From: CAYJLC01 sp964370735
GTDB taxonomy: Bacteria; Bacillota; Clostridia; Oscillospirales; Butyricicoccaceae
Assembly (NCBI GenBank): GCA_964370735.1
Contig: CAYJLC010000026.1
Span: forward strand, 1 to 29,462
Length of the DNA: 29,462 bases
Direction of reading: 5' to 3'
Of the stretch, positions 1 to 6,660 are shown piece after piece. How positions within the stretch are numbered: the first letter of the stretch is position 1; every line of letters starts with the position of its first letter. The position numbers and the translations under genes were made by a program. Below the pieces are notes generated by a model. It did not search any database, was not told the origin of the DNA, and saw only the letters and a list, made by a program, of their open reading frames with translations.

Positions 1-29
1 ACGAATAATTTTTAATTATAGTTATATAA

Positions 30-58
30 AAAAATCCACCCTATGGGTGGATTTTTTT
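30..58. terminator. Intrinsic terminator
   Basis: A 10-bp perfect stem, AAATCCACCC (32-41) with GGGTGGATTT (45-54), closes a 3-nt loop and runs into a T tract. The A-rich left flank means it could also work on the minus strand. Its gene lies left of the window or is the minus-strand gene starting at 497. Confidence 0.8.
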
Positions 59-82
59 GCGTGTAAATTTGTATCGGACTTT

Positions 83-283
83 TGTAGGGGCGATCATTGG
101 TCGCCCGTTCTAACGTTTACATTTTCATTTGTGATATAAGTTAAACGAAACGACGAGGGCGTCGTTCCCTACAAAGAATTTACGAAAACGGAATTTTAAT
201 AAATTGACAAATTATGTAGGGAATCGAGCATTCCGTTACGCAAGATTTTCATTTTTGGTTGATGGGACGTAAAATCCGTCCTG
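83..283. repeat. Cluster of dispersed TGTAGGG hairpin repeats
   Basis: This non-coding spacer holds several short hairpins sharing the flank TGTAGGG but with different stems. Copy 1 (83-107) pairs GGGCGA with TCGCCC. Copy 2 (151-175, minus orientation) pairs CGACG with CGTCG next to CCCTACAAA. Copy 3 (215-235) pairs GGAAT with ATTCC. A weaker relative at 265-281 pairs GGACG with CGTCC. A further copy lies at 18706-18731. The pattern is that of a dispersed REP- or MITE-like element; no function is visible. Confidence 0.6.
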
Positions 284-293
284 TACAATTTTG

Positions 294-497
294 CTATTTA
301 TCATTATTTTGAATTTCGGAATTATTAACAGCATATTCAAGCAGTATTCCGATGAGTTCATTTCTTGAGTGACCAGTTTTGCTTGCAATATCTTCGATGT
401 CATTTAATAATTTAGTTTTTACTCTTATAGAAAAAGTAGAGTGACCATCTTCGCCTTTTGGTAATTTGGGTTCTAGTATAAGTTTATTCTTGTCCAT
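294..497 (-). CDS. Ribbon-helix-helix DNA-binding protein
   Basis: This 67-residue protein has a charged N-terminal tail, then FSIRVKTKLLNDIEDIA (a beta strand leading into a helix), then SRNELIGILLEYAVNN as the second helix. That is the Arc/CopG/MetJ ribbon-helix-helix arrangement, which dimerises and inserts the strand into the major groove. The start ATG (497-495) follows a GCCTCC complement (502-507), a good ribosome site. It is transcribed divergently from the 66-residue gene at 588, and the spacer between them carries inverted repeats typical of such repressors. Related proteins often act as antitoxins or plasmid/phage regulators, but no toxin is recognisable next to it. I infer repression of the divergent pair. 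Confidence 0.75.
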   Translation of the reverse strand: MDKNKLILEPKLPKGEDGHSTFSIRVKTKLLNDIEDIASKTGHSRNELIGILLEYAVNNSEIQNNDK

Positions 498-526
498 AAA
501 TGCCTCCTATGCATATATTATATAAC

Positions 527-578
527 TTGACATATAACTTATTATATGTTATAATTTATGTTATATTAATAAACATAA
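527..578 (+). promoter_or_regulatory. Consensus promoter overlapped by two inverted repeats (likely operator)
   Basis: TTGACA (527-532) and TATAAT (550-555) are separated by exactly 17 bp. ACATATAA (530-537) and TTATATGT (542-549) form an 8-bp inverted repeat filling the spacer. A second inverted repeat, TTATGTT (556-562) with AACATAA (572-578), covers the start region. All four arms carry an ACATA/TATGT-like core. Occupation by the adjacent ribbon-helix-helix protein would block RNA polymerase; that step is inference. Confidence 0.7.
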
Positions 579-587
579 GGGGAATCT

Positions 588-788
588 ATGAAATTATATC
601 AACAAATGATAACAGAATTTGATTTAGAACAAATTTTAAAAGATAAATGTTATAGTGCATTAGAAGAAATTTGTGAAATTATAAAGAATGAAGAATATTC
701 CGATAAAGAATGTTTTGAAAAAATCGAAAGAATAATTTCTGTATATAATAAAATTGGTGTTAGTTGTGGCACAAGGCACGATTTCTAA
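588..788 (+). CDS. Small protein of unknown function with C-terminal CGTRHDF
   Basis: This 66-residue, acidic, probably all-helical protein (LEQILKDKCYSALEEICEII, then a second helix around FEKIERIISVYNKI) ends in SCGTRHDF. I do not recognise a characterised family. Similar short C-terminal motifs ending in RHDF occur, from memory, in small Firmicutes proteins, but that was not checked. It follows a perfect promoter and a GGGGAA ribosome site (579-584) and has its own terminator at 795-822, so it is a monocistronic unit. Its expression is probably controlled by the divergent ribbon-helix-helix protein. A toxin partner or small effector is possible but unproven. Confidence 0.6.
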   Translation: MKLYQQMITEFDLEQILKDKCYSALEEICEIIKNEEYSDKECFEKIERIISVYNKIGVSCGTRHDF

Positions 789-794
789 TCAAAT

Positions 795-822
795 TAAATC
801 CACTCAAAAGGGTGGATTTTTG
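795..822 (+). terminator. Intrinsic terminator of the 66-residue gene
   Basis: AAATCCAC (796-803) pairs with GTGGATTT (812-819), followed by T residues. The sequence resembles the terminator at 30-58, including the GCGTG just after the T tract. Confidence 0.8.
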
Positions 823-842
823 CGTGTTTTAATAAAAAATAA

Positions 843-871
843 TTGTAAATATGTAAAAAATATGATAGAAT
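843..871 (+). promoter_or_regulatory. Promoter of the chromate-type transporter genes
   Basis: TTGTAA (843-848), a 17-bp spacer and TAGAAT (866-871) lie about 30 bp before the first gene. Confidence 0.55.
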
Positions 872-902
872 ATAAAGTGACAAAAATTTATCGAGGTGAA
901 AT

Positions 903-1439
903 TTGAAAGATTTATTATATTTATTTTTCGCGTTTATGCGAATAGGTGGGCTGACTTTTGGTGGTGGATATGCTATGCTGCCGATGCTACAAAAGGAGCT
1001 TGTAGACGAGAAAAAATGGGTTACAGAAGAGGAACTGTTAAACTATTATGCGATAGGGCAGGTGACACCTGGAATTATTGCGATTAATACGGCATCTTTT
1101 GTTGGACATAAGAGAAAAGGCATTCTAGGCTCGATTTTTGCGACGGCAGGAATTGTAGCGCCATCACTTGTGATTATTACGATTATTGCAATGTTTTTAG
1201 AAAATTTTAACGATAATCCCTATGTAATCCACGCATTTAACGGCATTCGTGTTGCAGTTTCTGCATTAATTTTGCAAGCTGTGATAAAGCTGTTTAAATC
1301 TGGTGTTAAAGATTATTTGCAAATAGCTTTATTTATTTTAGCATTAATTTTAAGCATTGTCTTTAGTATTTCACCAATAGTTGTGGTTGTTTTAGGTATT
1401 ATTAGTGGGATTTTCCTTAGAAAAGGGGGTAAATCATGA
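903..1439 (+). CDS. chrA: Chromate transporter family protein, first half-subunit
   Basis: This 178-residue membrane protein belongs to the short-chain CHR family, in which two adjacent single-domain genes replace one long ChrA. Family motifs are FGGGYAMLP near residue 20 and TPGIIAINTASFVG near residue 55, followed by hydrophobic segments to the C-terminus. The likely start is TTG at 903, because GAGGTG (893-898) is correctly spaced and no ATG fits the motif order. Its stop overlaps the next gene as ATGA, indicating translational coupling. CHR proteins are named for chromate efflux, but in anaerobes without chromate exposure the real substrate is often unknown, so the family assignment is firmer than the substrate. 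Confidence 0.88.
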   Translation: MKDLLYLFFAFMRIGGLTFGGGYAMLPMLQKELVDEKKWVTEEELLNYYAIGQVTPGIIAINTASFVGHKRKGILGSIFATAGIVAPSLVIITIIAMFLENFNDNPYVIHAFNGIRVAVSALILQAVIKLFKSGVKDYLQIALFILALILSIVFSISPIVVVVLGIISGIFLRKGGKS

Positions 1440-1999
1440 TTTATCTTATACTTTTTTATGAATTCTTTAAAACAGGGCTATTTTCAATCGGTGGTGGACT
1501 TGCGACTTTGCCATTTTTATACGATATCGCCGATAGATATGATTTTTTCACGCGTGATGATATTGCGGATATGATAGCAATTTCCGAGTCGACACCTGGC
1601 GCTATTGGCATTAACTGTGCAACTTATGCAGGGTTTACGGCTGGTAGGCTTTTAGGGGCAGTAATTGCAACGACAGCACTCGTGTTACCGTCGCTTATAA
1701 TAACTATCATCATAGCAAAGTTCTTGCAAAAATTCAGCGAAAATAAAGTTGTGAAATCAGCATTTTATGGAATAAGACCAATTGTGACAGCGCTTATTGC
1801 GAGTGCATTTTTCGAAGTTTTGAAAATATCAGTAATTACTTTAGAAAAATTCTATGAATCAAATAACTTTTTAGAAATAGTTTCTGTTCCAAATTTACTA
1901 TTATTTGCAATTTTATTTGCATTAATTATGAAATTTAAAAAGCACCCTGTAATTTATATTGCAACAGCTGCAATCGTTGGAGTAGTTTTTTCTTTATAA
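1436..1999 (+). CDS. chrA: Chromate transporter family protein, second half-subunit
   Basis: This 187-residue partner of the preceding gene repeats the same motifs: GGGLATLPFL near residue 20 and TPGAIGINCATYAG near residue 53. Hydrophobic stretches follow, with one insertion around residues 130-150. The 4-bp overlap with the first gene implies that the two are made in equal amounts and form a heteromeric transporter, as described for two-gene CHR systems. The GGGGGT ribosome site lies inside the upstream coding region. A hairpin terminator follows at 2007-2027. Substrate is inferred from family only. Confidence 0.88.
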   Translation: MIYLILFYEFFKTGLFSIGGGLATLPFLYDIADRYDFFTRDDIADMIAISESTPGAIGINCATYAGFTAGRLLGAVIATTALVLPSLIITIIIAKFLQKFSENKVVKSAFYGIRPIVTALIASAFFEVLKISVITLEKFYESNNFLEIVSVPNLLLFAILFALIMKFKKHPVIYIATAAIVGVVFSL

Positions 2000-2000
2000 T

Positions 2001-2028
2001 AAAAAATGACACGCTTTCGGCGTGTCAT
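2001..2028. terminator. Shared terminator between convergent genes
   Basis: TGACACGC (2007-2014) pairs with GCGTGTCA (2020-2027) over a 5-nt loop. Read on the minus strand it is followed by six T residues (2006-2001), so it fits best as the end of the FNT gene. It can also serve the plus-strand transporter. Confidence 0.8.
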
Positions 2029-2033
2029 AAATT

Positions 2034-2645
2034 TTAGTCTTTAATGAATTTCATGATGAATGGGAACATATTACAACCAATTAAATTACCTACACCTACG
2101 ATAAGTGTGAAAATTAGTGTATCCATATCCCACATATTTGTAAGCGAAATGTAAAACATATTCGCCACAACGTGTTCTGCTTTGATGATTATGAAAACCA
2201 TAACTGGTAGTGCAATAATCATTGTTCTACCAAAATCATCTTTTTGTTTTTTATATCCTGCAACAGCGACATATAAAAGCATACCACAGAAAATTGCCAT
2301 TATAAATGATGATATGTAAGAGTGGTCGAGTTTTCCTTCAACTGCTTTTTTTGCATAGTCAATAAATGGAACTTCAGCAAATCTAAATAACCAAGCCATT
2401 ATAAATGTACCAACGAAATTTCCTAAAAATGCAGTTAGCACTAACCAGCCATAAGAAGGAGGGCTTGTTACCACAAAGCATGCTTTACCTGTGAATAAAT
2501 TCCATTCAAATGCATAAATTGCAACAAGTCCGATACTAAATAAGAAAGCACCTACAAGTCCACCTTCTAGTGATAGATATGTACCTGCACCGAATGATAC
2601 TGCAACGCCTGCAAGTATACTTTTAATAATTGTATTTTTGTTCAT
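2034..2645 (-). CDS. Formate/nitrite transporter family channel
   Basis: This 203-residue integral membrane protein is of the FNT family (FocA, NirC, HSC), pentameric channels for small monovalent anions. Recognisable parts are LFTG (50-53) after the second segment, GNFVG (75-79), the central histidine in AEHVVANMF (H158), which is the conserved FNT pore histidine, and GNLIGCNMF near the end. It is somewhat shorter than typical FocA/NirC (about 260-285 residues), with both termini trimmed and about six membrane segments retained. The start is supported by AGGAG (about 2651-2655, minus). Formate export would suit a fermentative anaerobe; nitrite or hydrosulfide are alternatives that cannot be separated by sequence. 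Confidence 0.85.
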   Translation of the reverse strand: MNKNTIIKSILAGVAVSFGAGTYLSLEGGLVGAFLFSIGLVAIYAFEWNLFTGKACFVVTSPPSYGWLVLTAFLGNFVGTFIMAWLFRFAEVPFIDYAKKAVEGKLDHSYISSFIMAIFCGMLLYVAVAGYKKQKDDFGRTMIIALPVMVFIIIKAEHVVANMFYISLTNMWDMDTLIFTLIVGVGNLIGCNMFPFIMKFIKD

Positions 2646-2712
2646 AATATCTCCTAAGTATATTAATATATTAGTTAAGTTTTAAATTTTGGTCGCCAAA
2701 TTGACAACCGAA

Positions 2713-2946
2713 ATTTGTAAATTTTTGTCTGAAACANNNNNNNNNNNNNNNNNNNNNNNNNNNNNNNNNNNNNNNNNNNNNNNNNNNNNNNNNNNNNNNN
2801 NNNNNNNNNNNNNNNNNNNNNNNNNNNNNNNNNNNNCGACCGTCCACGTCAGGTGGTGGTTATTGTTTGTAAATTTCAGTCTGAAACATGCCGAAGCAAG
2901 AGCCTGTCGGTGCTACCGACCGTCCACGTCAGGTGGTTATTGTTTG
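2713..2946. repeat. Tandem repeat, 80-bp unit, spanning the assembly gap
   Basis: The segment 2837-2916 begins again at 2917 (same CGACCGTCCACGTCAGGTGG), giving an 80-bp period. Left of the gap, TTTGTAAATTT and GTCTGAAACA (2714-2736) repeat at 2867-2888. Each unit contains a GTCGG/CCGAC hairpin (2906-2920) and a CCAC/GTGG dyad. The right end overlaps the last codons of the minus-strand gene ending at 2937. Confidence 0.75.
2737..2836. other. Assembly gap of 100 N
   Basis: Exactly 100 N, a scaffold placeholder. It falls inside the tandem repeat. The sequence that should join its flanks in a complete unit is 28 nt (2889-2916), so the real distance may be 28 nt or 28 plus multiples of 80. Confidence 0.95.
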
Positions 2947-3314
2947 AATATTTTTTTCATAAGGTTTGATAAACCAGAATAGCCATTTAAGCTATCAGAT
3001 GAAAAATCTACTTTTTTATCCCATTTTAAACGTTTGTCATCAAAATACAAAGTTTCACCATCGATTTTAGTTAATTTCTTTGGTAAAACATGTTCTTCAA
3101 CACCCATTTCAAACGGTTTTTTGTATTCAATAGAACCATCTTCTAATAATTTACCCCAAACACCATAGACAAGGCAAGCACCTTCTCCATAGCAAAAACG
3201 TTCAAAACGAATATTTTCATCGAAATAGAAAATTATACAATCGCGAAACTTGTCCACATATTCTTGTTCATAACGAGTTCCACATTTTTTGCCTGAAAAA
3301 TCAGATGCTTTCAT
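2937..3314 (-). CDS. Hypothetical protein, 125 residues
   Basis: I do not recognise a family. The protein starts MKASDFSGKKCGTRYEQEY, is mixed alpha/beta in character, and contains an acidic/aromatic core (IIFYFDENIRFERFCYGEG) followed by a short lysine-rich C-terminus. There is no signal peptide or membrane segment. A purine-rich AAGAGGT (about 3323-3329, minus) precedes the ATG, supporting the start. The stop codon lies in the last copy of the tandem repeat: the terminal CAA-TAA and its flank recur at 2857-2867, so the repeat has captured, or replaced, the gene end. Dispersed repeats flank it on both sides, so it may be a mobile cargo gene or simply sit between repeats. Confidence 0.55.
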   Translation of the reverse strand: MKASDFSGKKCGTRYEQEYVDKFRDCIIFYFDENIRFERFCYGEGACLVYGVWGKLLEDGSIEYKKPFEMGVEEHVLPKKLTKIDGETLYFDDKRLKWDKKVDFSSDSLNGYSGLSNLMKKIFKQ

Positions 3315-3355
3315 ATTTTTACCTCTTTTTTTATAGTAAGCTTCTTTATAAAGGA

Positions 3356-3436
3356 ATTGTCACGCTAGTGATGGAGGATTTTTTTGTTTTAATCCTCCGT
3401 CAAACTGCGTTTTCTACATCCTTTTAAAAGGAGGCT
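3356..3436. repeat. Dispersed non-coding repeat element
   Basis: GGAGGATT (3373-3380) pairs with AATCCTCC (3391-3398), and a 14-bp perfect palindrome TCCTTTTAAAAGGA follows at 3419-3432. From memory, elements combining GGAGGATTTTTT, AATCCTCCGTC and TCCTTTTAAAAGGAGG recur in many clostridial genomes. This is recollection and was not searched. Confidence 0.5.
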
Positions 3437-3492
3437 ATTTTATTTTGTATATGTTTGCATTACTTTTTACTTGCGATTTCGAATAAAAGGGC

Positions 3493-3525
3493 GCCGAAGG
3501 CTATTGTCTGTCGCTGTTAGCGACC
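3493..3525. repeat. Diverged hairpin repeat overlapping the lysA stop
   Basis: GCCGAAG, 8 nt, then CTGTCGCTGTTAGCGACC matches the tandem-repeat unit GCCGAAG, 7 nt, CTGTCGGTGCTACCGACC (2890-2921). The stem changes are compensatory (GTCGC/GCGAC here, GTCGG/CCGAC there). The lysA TAA and its last sense codons lie inside this hairpin. Confidence 0.6.
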
Positions 3526-4773
3526 AAATAAACCTGTGAAATCGAATGTTGCGAAGTAATCTGCTGGTGTTTCAGCACGTCTGATAAGTTCAGCAGTACC
3601 ATCTTCTTTAAGAAGAACTTCAGCAGAACGTAATTTTCCGTTGTAGTTGTAGCCCATAGCAAAGCCATGTGCACCAGTATCGTGAAGAACTACGAAATCA
3701 CCGATGTCGATTTTTGGAAGCTCTCTATCGATTGCAAATTTATCATTATTCTCACAAAGACCACCAGTAACATCATAAGTTTCAGTTAAAGGCGCATTTT
3801 CTTTGCCTAAAACAGTAATATGATGGTATGAACCATAAAGTGCAGGACGCATTAAGTTTGCAGCACAAGCATCTAAACCGATGTAATGTTTATGAGTGTT
3901 TTTCTCGTGAAGTGCAGTAGTAACTAAACAACCGTAAGGCGCTAGCATATATCTACCAAGTTCTGTGCAGATAGCGATTTCCATTCCGTTTGGAGTGATG
4001 ATTTCTTCGTAAGCTTTTTTAACACCTTCGCCGATTACGAAAATATCGTTTTTAGGTTGTTCTGGTTTATAAGGAATACCAATACCACCTGAAAGGTTGA
4101 TGAAAGTGATGTTTACACCAGTTTCGTTTTTAAGTTCAACAGCAAGTTCAAATAAAACTCTTGCTAGTGCTGGGTAGTATTCGTTAGAAACAGTGTTTGA
4201 TGCTAAGAAAGCATGAATACCGAAGTTTTCAACACCTTTTGATTTTAAGATTTTAAAAGCCTCTACCATTTGAGGGCGAGTTAAACCGTATTTTGCGTCC
4301 CCTGGCGTGTCCATAACATTGTTTGAAATGTTAAAAGTACCACCTGGGTTAAAACGACAGCTCATAGTTTTTGGGAATTTGCCTACAACTTTTTCGAAGA
4401 AATCGATATGAGTGATATCATCGAAGTTTACAATTGAATCAAGGTCAGCTGCAAGTTTAAAATCTTCGGCAGGAGTTACGTTTGAAGAAAACATAATCTC
4501 AGAACCTTTGAAACCACAAGCATCACTCATTAGTAATTCTGTGTATGATGAACAGTCAACGCCACACCCTTCTTCTTTTAAGATTTGTAGAATTTTTGGG
4601 TTTGGAGTAGCTTTAACTGCGAAATATTCTTTGAATCCTTTGTTCCAAGCAAAAGCCTTGTGTAAATCTCTTGCATTCTCTCTAATACCTTTTTCGTCAT
4701 ATAGATGAAAAGGTGTAGGGAAACTTTCTACTATTTTAGTAACTTGTTCTAAATCTGTGAATAATTTTTTCAT
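3517..4773 (-). CDS. lysA: Diaminopimelate decarboxylase
   Basis: This 418-residue fold-type III PLP enzyme converts meso-diaminopimelate to L-lysine, the last step of lysine synthesis. PLP lysine K54 lies in YFAVKATPNP. LSGGIGIPY is the glycine-rich phosphate loop. ELGRYMLAPYG stands where EPGR is usual. MRPALYGSYHH and GGLCENNDKFA (with the C-E of the active-site CESxD motif) are present. The HAFLASNT stretch in place of HCHIGSQ marks a divergent clostridial-type subgroup rather than a defect. The start follows AGGAGGT. A promoter at 4815-4843 reads into it. There is no room for a lysine riboswitch in the 138-bp spacer shared with pyrB, so lysine control must be different. Its stop codon lies in a repeat hairpin. 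Confidence 0.93.
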   Translation of the reverse strand: MKKLFTDLEQVTKIVESFPTPFHLYDEKGIRENARDLHKAFAWNKGFKEYFAVKATPNPKILQILKEEGCGVDCSSYTELLMSDACGFKGSEIMFSSNVTPAEDFKLAADLDSIVNFDDITHIDFFEKVVGKFPKTMSCRFNPGGTFNISNNVMDTPGDAKYGLTRPQMVEAFKILKSKGVENFGIHAFLASNTVSNEYYPALARVLFELAVELKNETGVNITFINLSGGIGIPYKPEQPKNDIFVIGEGVKKAYEEIITPNGMEIAICTELGRYMLAPYGCLVTTALHEKNTHKHYIGLDACAANLMRPALYGSYHHITVLGKENAPLTETYDVTGGLCENNDKFAIDRELPKIDIGDFVVLHDTGAHGFAMGYNYNGKLRSAEVLLKEDGTAELIRRAETPADYFATFDFTGLFGR

Positions 4774-4814
4774 TTGTACCTCCTAAAATTAATGCCTATA
4801 AATATCTATTATCT

Positions 4815-4843
4815 ATTATACAAAAAATTTTGCGAAATTTCAA
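4815..4843 (-). promoter_or_regulatory. lysA promoter
   Basis: On the minus strand TTGAAA (4843-4838), 17 bp, TATAAT (4820-4815), about 40 bp before the lysA start. Confidence 0.7.
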
Positions 4844-4851
4844 TAAAAATC

Positions 4852-4880
4852 TACAAAAATTTCTAAAAGTATGATACAAT
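4852..4880 (+). promoter_or_regulatory. pyrB promoter (extended -10)
   Basis: TACAAT (4875-4880) is preceded by TG (4872-4873), an extended -10. A poor -35 (TACAAA, 4852-4857) lies 17 bp upstream. No PyrR-type attenuator is visible in the short leader. Confidence 0.5.
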
Positions 4881-4911
4881 AGGAATATACTATTTTTACG
4901 AGGTACAATTT

Positions 4912-5967
4912 ATGAAGCACATTATTGATTTAGCTAATCTTTCAAAAGAAGAATTCAACGAAATTTACGACTTAAGTGTTGATATGATGGAAAATGCAGA
5001 CAAATATTCAAAATCCTTAGAAGGAAAAATTCTTGCAAGCTTATTTTTTGAGCCAAGCACAAGAACAAGTCTTTCATTTACAACAGCAATGTATCGTCTA
5101 GGTGGCAAGGTTATCGGATTTTCAGACCCTGGGGCGTCGTCAGTATCAAAAGGCGAGAGCTTAAAAGACACAATTGTGATTGCATCGCAATATGCTGATT
5201 TAATAGTTATGAGAAACCCTTATGAAGGTAGTGCACTTGCAGCATCATTATATAGTGAATGTCCAGTTATTAATGCGGGAGATGGTGGACATCTTCATCC
5301 AACTCAAACTTTAACAGACCTAATCACAATTAAAAGATACCTAGGCAGAATTAATACATTTAAAATCGGTCTTTGTGGTGACTTAAAATATGGGCGTACT
5401 GTTCACTCATTAATAAAATCGCTGTCTAAGTATAAAGGTGTAGAATTTGTGTTAATTTCACCAGTGGAATTGCGCGTTCCTACTTATATTACGAATTTAA
5501 TGGACGAGCTTAATATTAATTACGAAGTATGTGAAAATTTAGACGAGGCGATTCCTTCTCTTGATGTATTATATATGACAAGAATTCAAAGAGAACGTTT
5601 TGACGATATCTATGAATATAATCGTTTAAAGGATGTCTATGTTTTAACAACTGAAACACTAAAAGCAGCGAAAAAAGAACTGTTAATTTTACATCCGCTT
5701 CCTAGAGTAGACGAAATTGCATTTGAAGTAGACGATGATGAGCGTGCATTATACTTTAAACAAGCAAAATGTGGTATGTATGGCAGAATGGCACTTATGT
5801 ATAAATTACTAAAAGAACATGAGAAAACAGCATCTGAAAAAATATCAAACAACACTGAAAAAGCTTGTTCAAATCCAAAATGCATTACAAGAGTAGAGAA
5901 ATATTTACCGAAATTAGGACAAAATTCGTGCACATATTGCGAAAAAGCCCTAAAAGACGAGAAATAA
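4912..5967 (+). CDS. pyrB: Aspartate carbamoyltransferase fused to a PyrI-type zinc module
   Basis: Residues 1-300 are a complete PyrB catalytic chain, which joins carbamoyl phosphate and aspartate in pyrimidine synthesis. The carbamoyl-phosphate loop PSTRTS is at 48-53, the 80s loop SVSKGES around 78-83, MRNP at 100-103, GDLKYGRTVHSL around 156-167 and HPLPR at 261-265. After a short linker (301-316) comes CSNPKC (C319, C324) and CTYCEK (C340, C343), a CX4C-X15-CX2C pattern like the zinc domain of the regulatory chain PyrI. The PyrI N-terminal nucleotide-binding domain is absent. The zinc module normally clamps catalytic and regulatory chains, so this fusion may keep the structural contact without allosteric CTP/ATP control (inference). 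Its terminator (6027-6058) lies inside the opposing gene, which it overlaps by 18 bp. Confidence 0.93.
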   Translation: MKHIIDLANLSKEEFNEIYDLSVDMMENADKYSKSLEGKILASLFFEPSTRTSLSFTTAMYRLGGKVIGFSDPGASSVSKGESLKDTIVIASQYADLIVMRNPYEGSALAASLYSECPVINAGDGGHLHPTQTLTDLITIKRYLGRINTFKIGLCGDLKYGRTVHSLIKSLSKYKGVEFVLISPVELRVPTYITNLMDELNINYEVCENLDEAIPSLDVLYMTRIQRERFDDIYEYNRLKDVYVLTTETLKAAKKELLILHPLPRVDEIAFEVDDDERALYFKQAKCGMYGRMALMYKLLKEHEKTASEKISNNTEKACSNPKCITRVEKYLPKLGQNSCTYCEKALKDEK

Positions 5968-6471
5968 TATCGAACACCATAAAAAGTTAATAAATAGATA
6001 TAATATTATTTGAATATATCTTTCATCAAGACGACTGCTTTTCGGTCGTCTTGTTTTTGCTTTTTCGGTGAATAATTTAAAAGCATTTGTAGCAATTAAT
6101 AAAAAACAAGGTATATGTACAAGGTTTAATAAAACGCTTTCAAAGATTATCGCGTTGTCAAAAAAGGTTTCAGCGCTACTATAAATTGCAGATATTGAAA
6201 AAAACAAGCAAAAACCTCTGAAACCAACAAAAAAAGGTATTAAAAATCCGAAAAACTTACTGAAAAGCAAGAGAAAAATATTGTATTTAATAAAGTCAAA
6301 TAATGCATATAGATAAGAATTGTTTGAAGTTTCTAAGAGTGCGTTTGAAAGTTCTAATTTTGGGGCATAAGAGCCAGAAAATGACCCTAAAACTGCACCA
6401 CACAGTAAAAAAATCATCATAACAGTGAAAGTAGGCGACAAATCGCTTGATTTAAAATGTTTAGCTTTCAT
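5950..6471 (-). CDS. SpoIIM-like integral membrane protein
   Basis: This 173-residue protein has about five hydrophobic segments. An early glycine-rich segment (FLLCGAVLGSFSGSYAP) and a central KYNIFLLLFSKFFGFLIPFF followed by GFRGFCLFFSISAI resemble the stage II sporulation protein M / DUF95 family, which acts with SpoIID and SpoIIP in engulfment. A basic linker (residues about 135-148) precedes a last membrane helix. The start follows GGGAGG (minus), a strong ribosome site. The basic linker is encoded by DNA that is also the pyrB terminator hairpin. The similarity is moderate, and an unrelated SpoIIM-like family protein is possible. Confidence 0.5.
   Translation of the reverse strand: MKAKHFKSSDLSPTFTVMMIFLLCGAVLGSFSGSYAPKLELSNALLETSNNSYLYALFDFIKYNIFLLLFSKFFGFLIPFFVGFRGFCLFFSISAIYSSAETFFDNAIIFESVLLNLVHIPCFLLIATNAFKLFTEKAKTRRPKSSRLDERYIQIILYLFINFLWCSILFLVF
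6027..6058 (+). terminator. pyrB terminator inside the convergent gene
   Basis: CAAGACGAC (6027-6035) pairs perfectly with GTCGTCTTG (6045-6053), followed by TTTTT. It terminates plus-strand transcription while encoding the KTRRPKSSRLDE region of the minus-strand protein. Confidence 0.85.
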
Positions 6472-6660
6472 AAAAATCCTCCCTTTTAATCTAAGTCTAT
6501 GTATACAAAAAAAGATTTATTACAAGGGGGGGAGATTTTCCAAAGGCTGTGCAAAAAGATTAAAAATAGAATAACTAGTTATATATTTTGTGAATATTAC
6601 AATTTGTTAAATAAAAAAACAGCTTATAAATATTATAAATTTAGAAATATTTTCTCGAGT

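Noticed and set aside
896..1087. Frame overlapping the start of the first chromate-type gene
   Set aside because: It is out of frame with the recognisable CHR protein and matches no family.
2837..2946. CRISPR array
   Set aside because: The repeat is a contiguous 80-bp tandem unit without unique spacers, and no cas gene is present.
2689..2982. Open frame running through the N gap
   Set aside because: It consists of repeat sequence and undefined bases and has no ribosome site.
4774..4911. Lysine riboswitch or PyrR attenuator between lysA and pyrB
   Set aside because: The 138-bp spacer holds two divergent promoters and no long leader structure.
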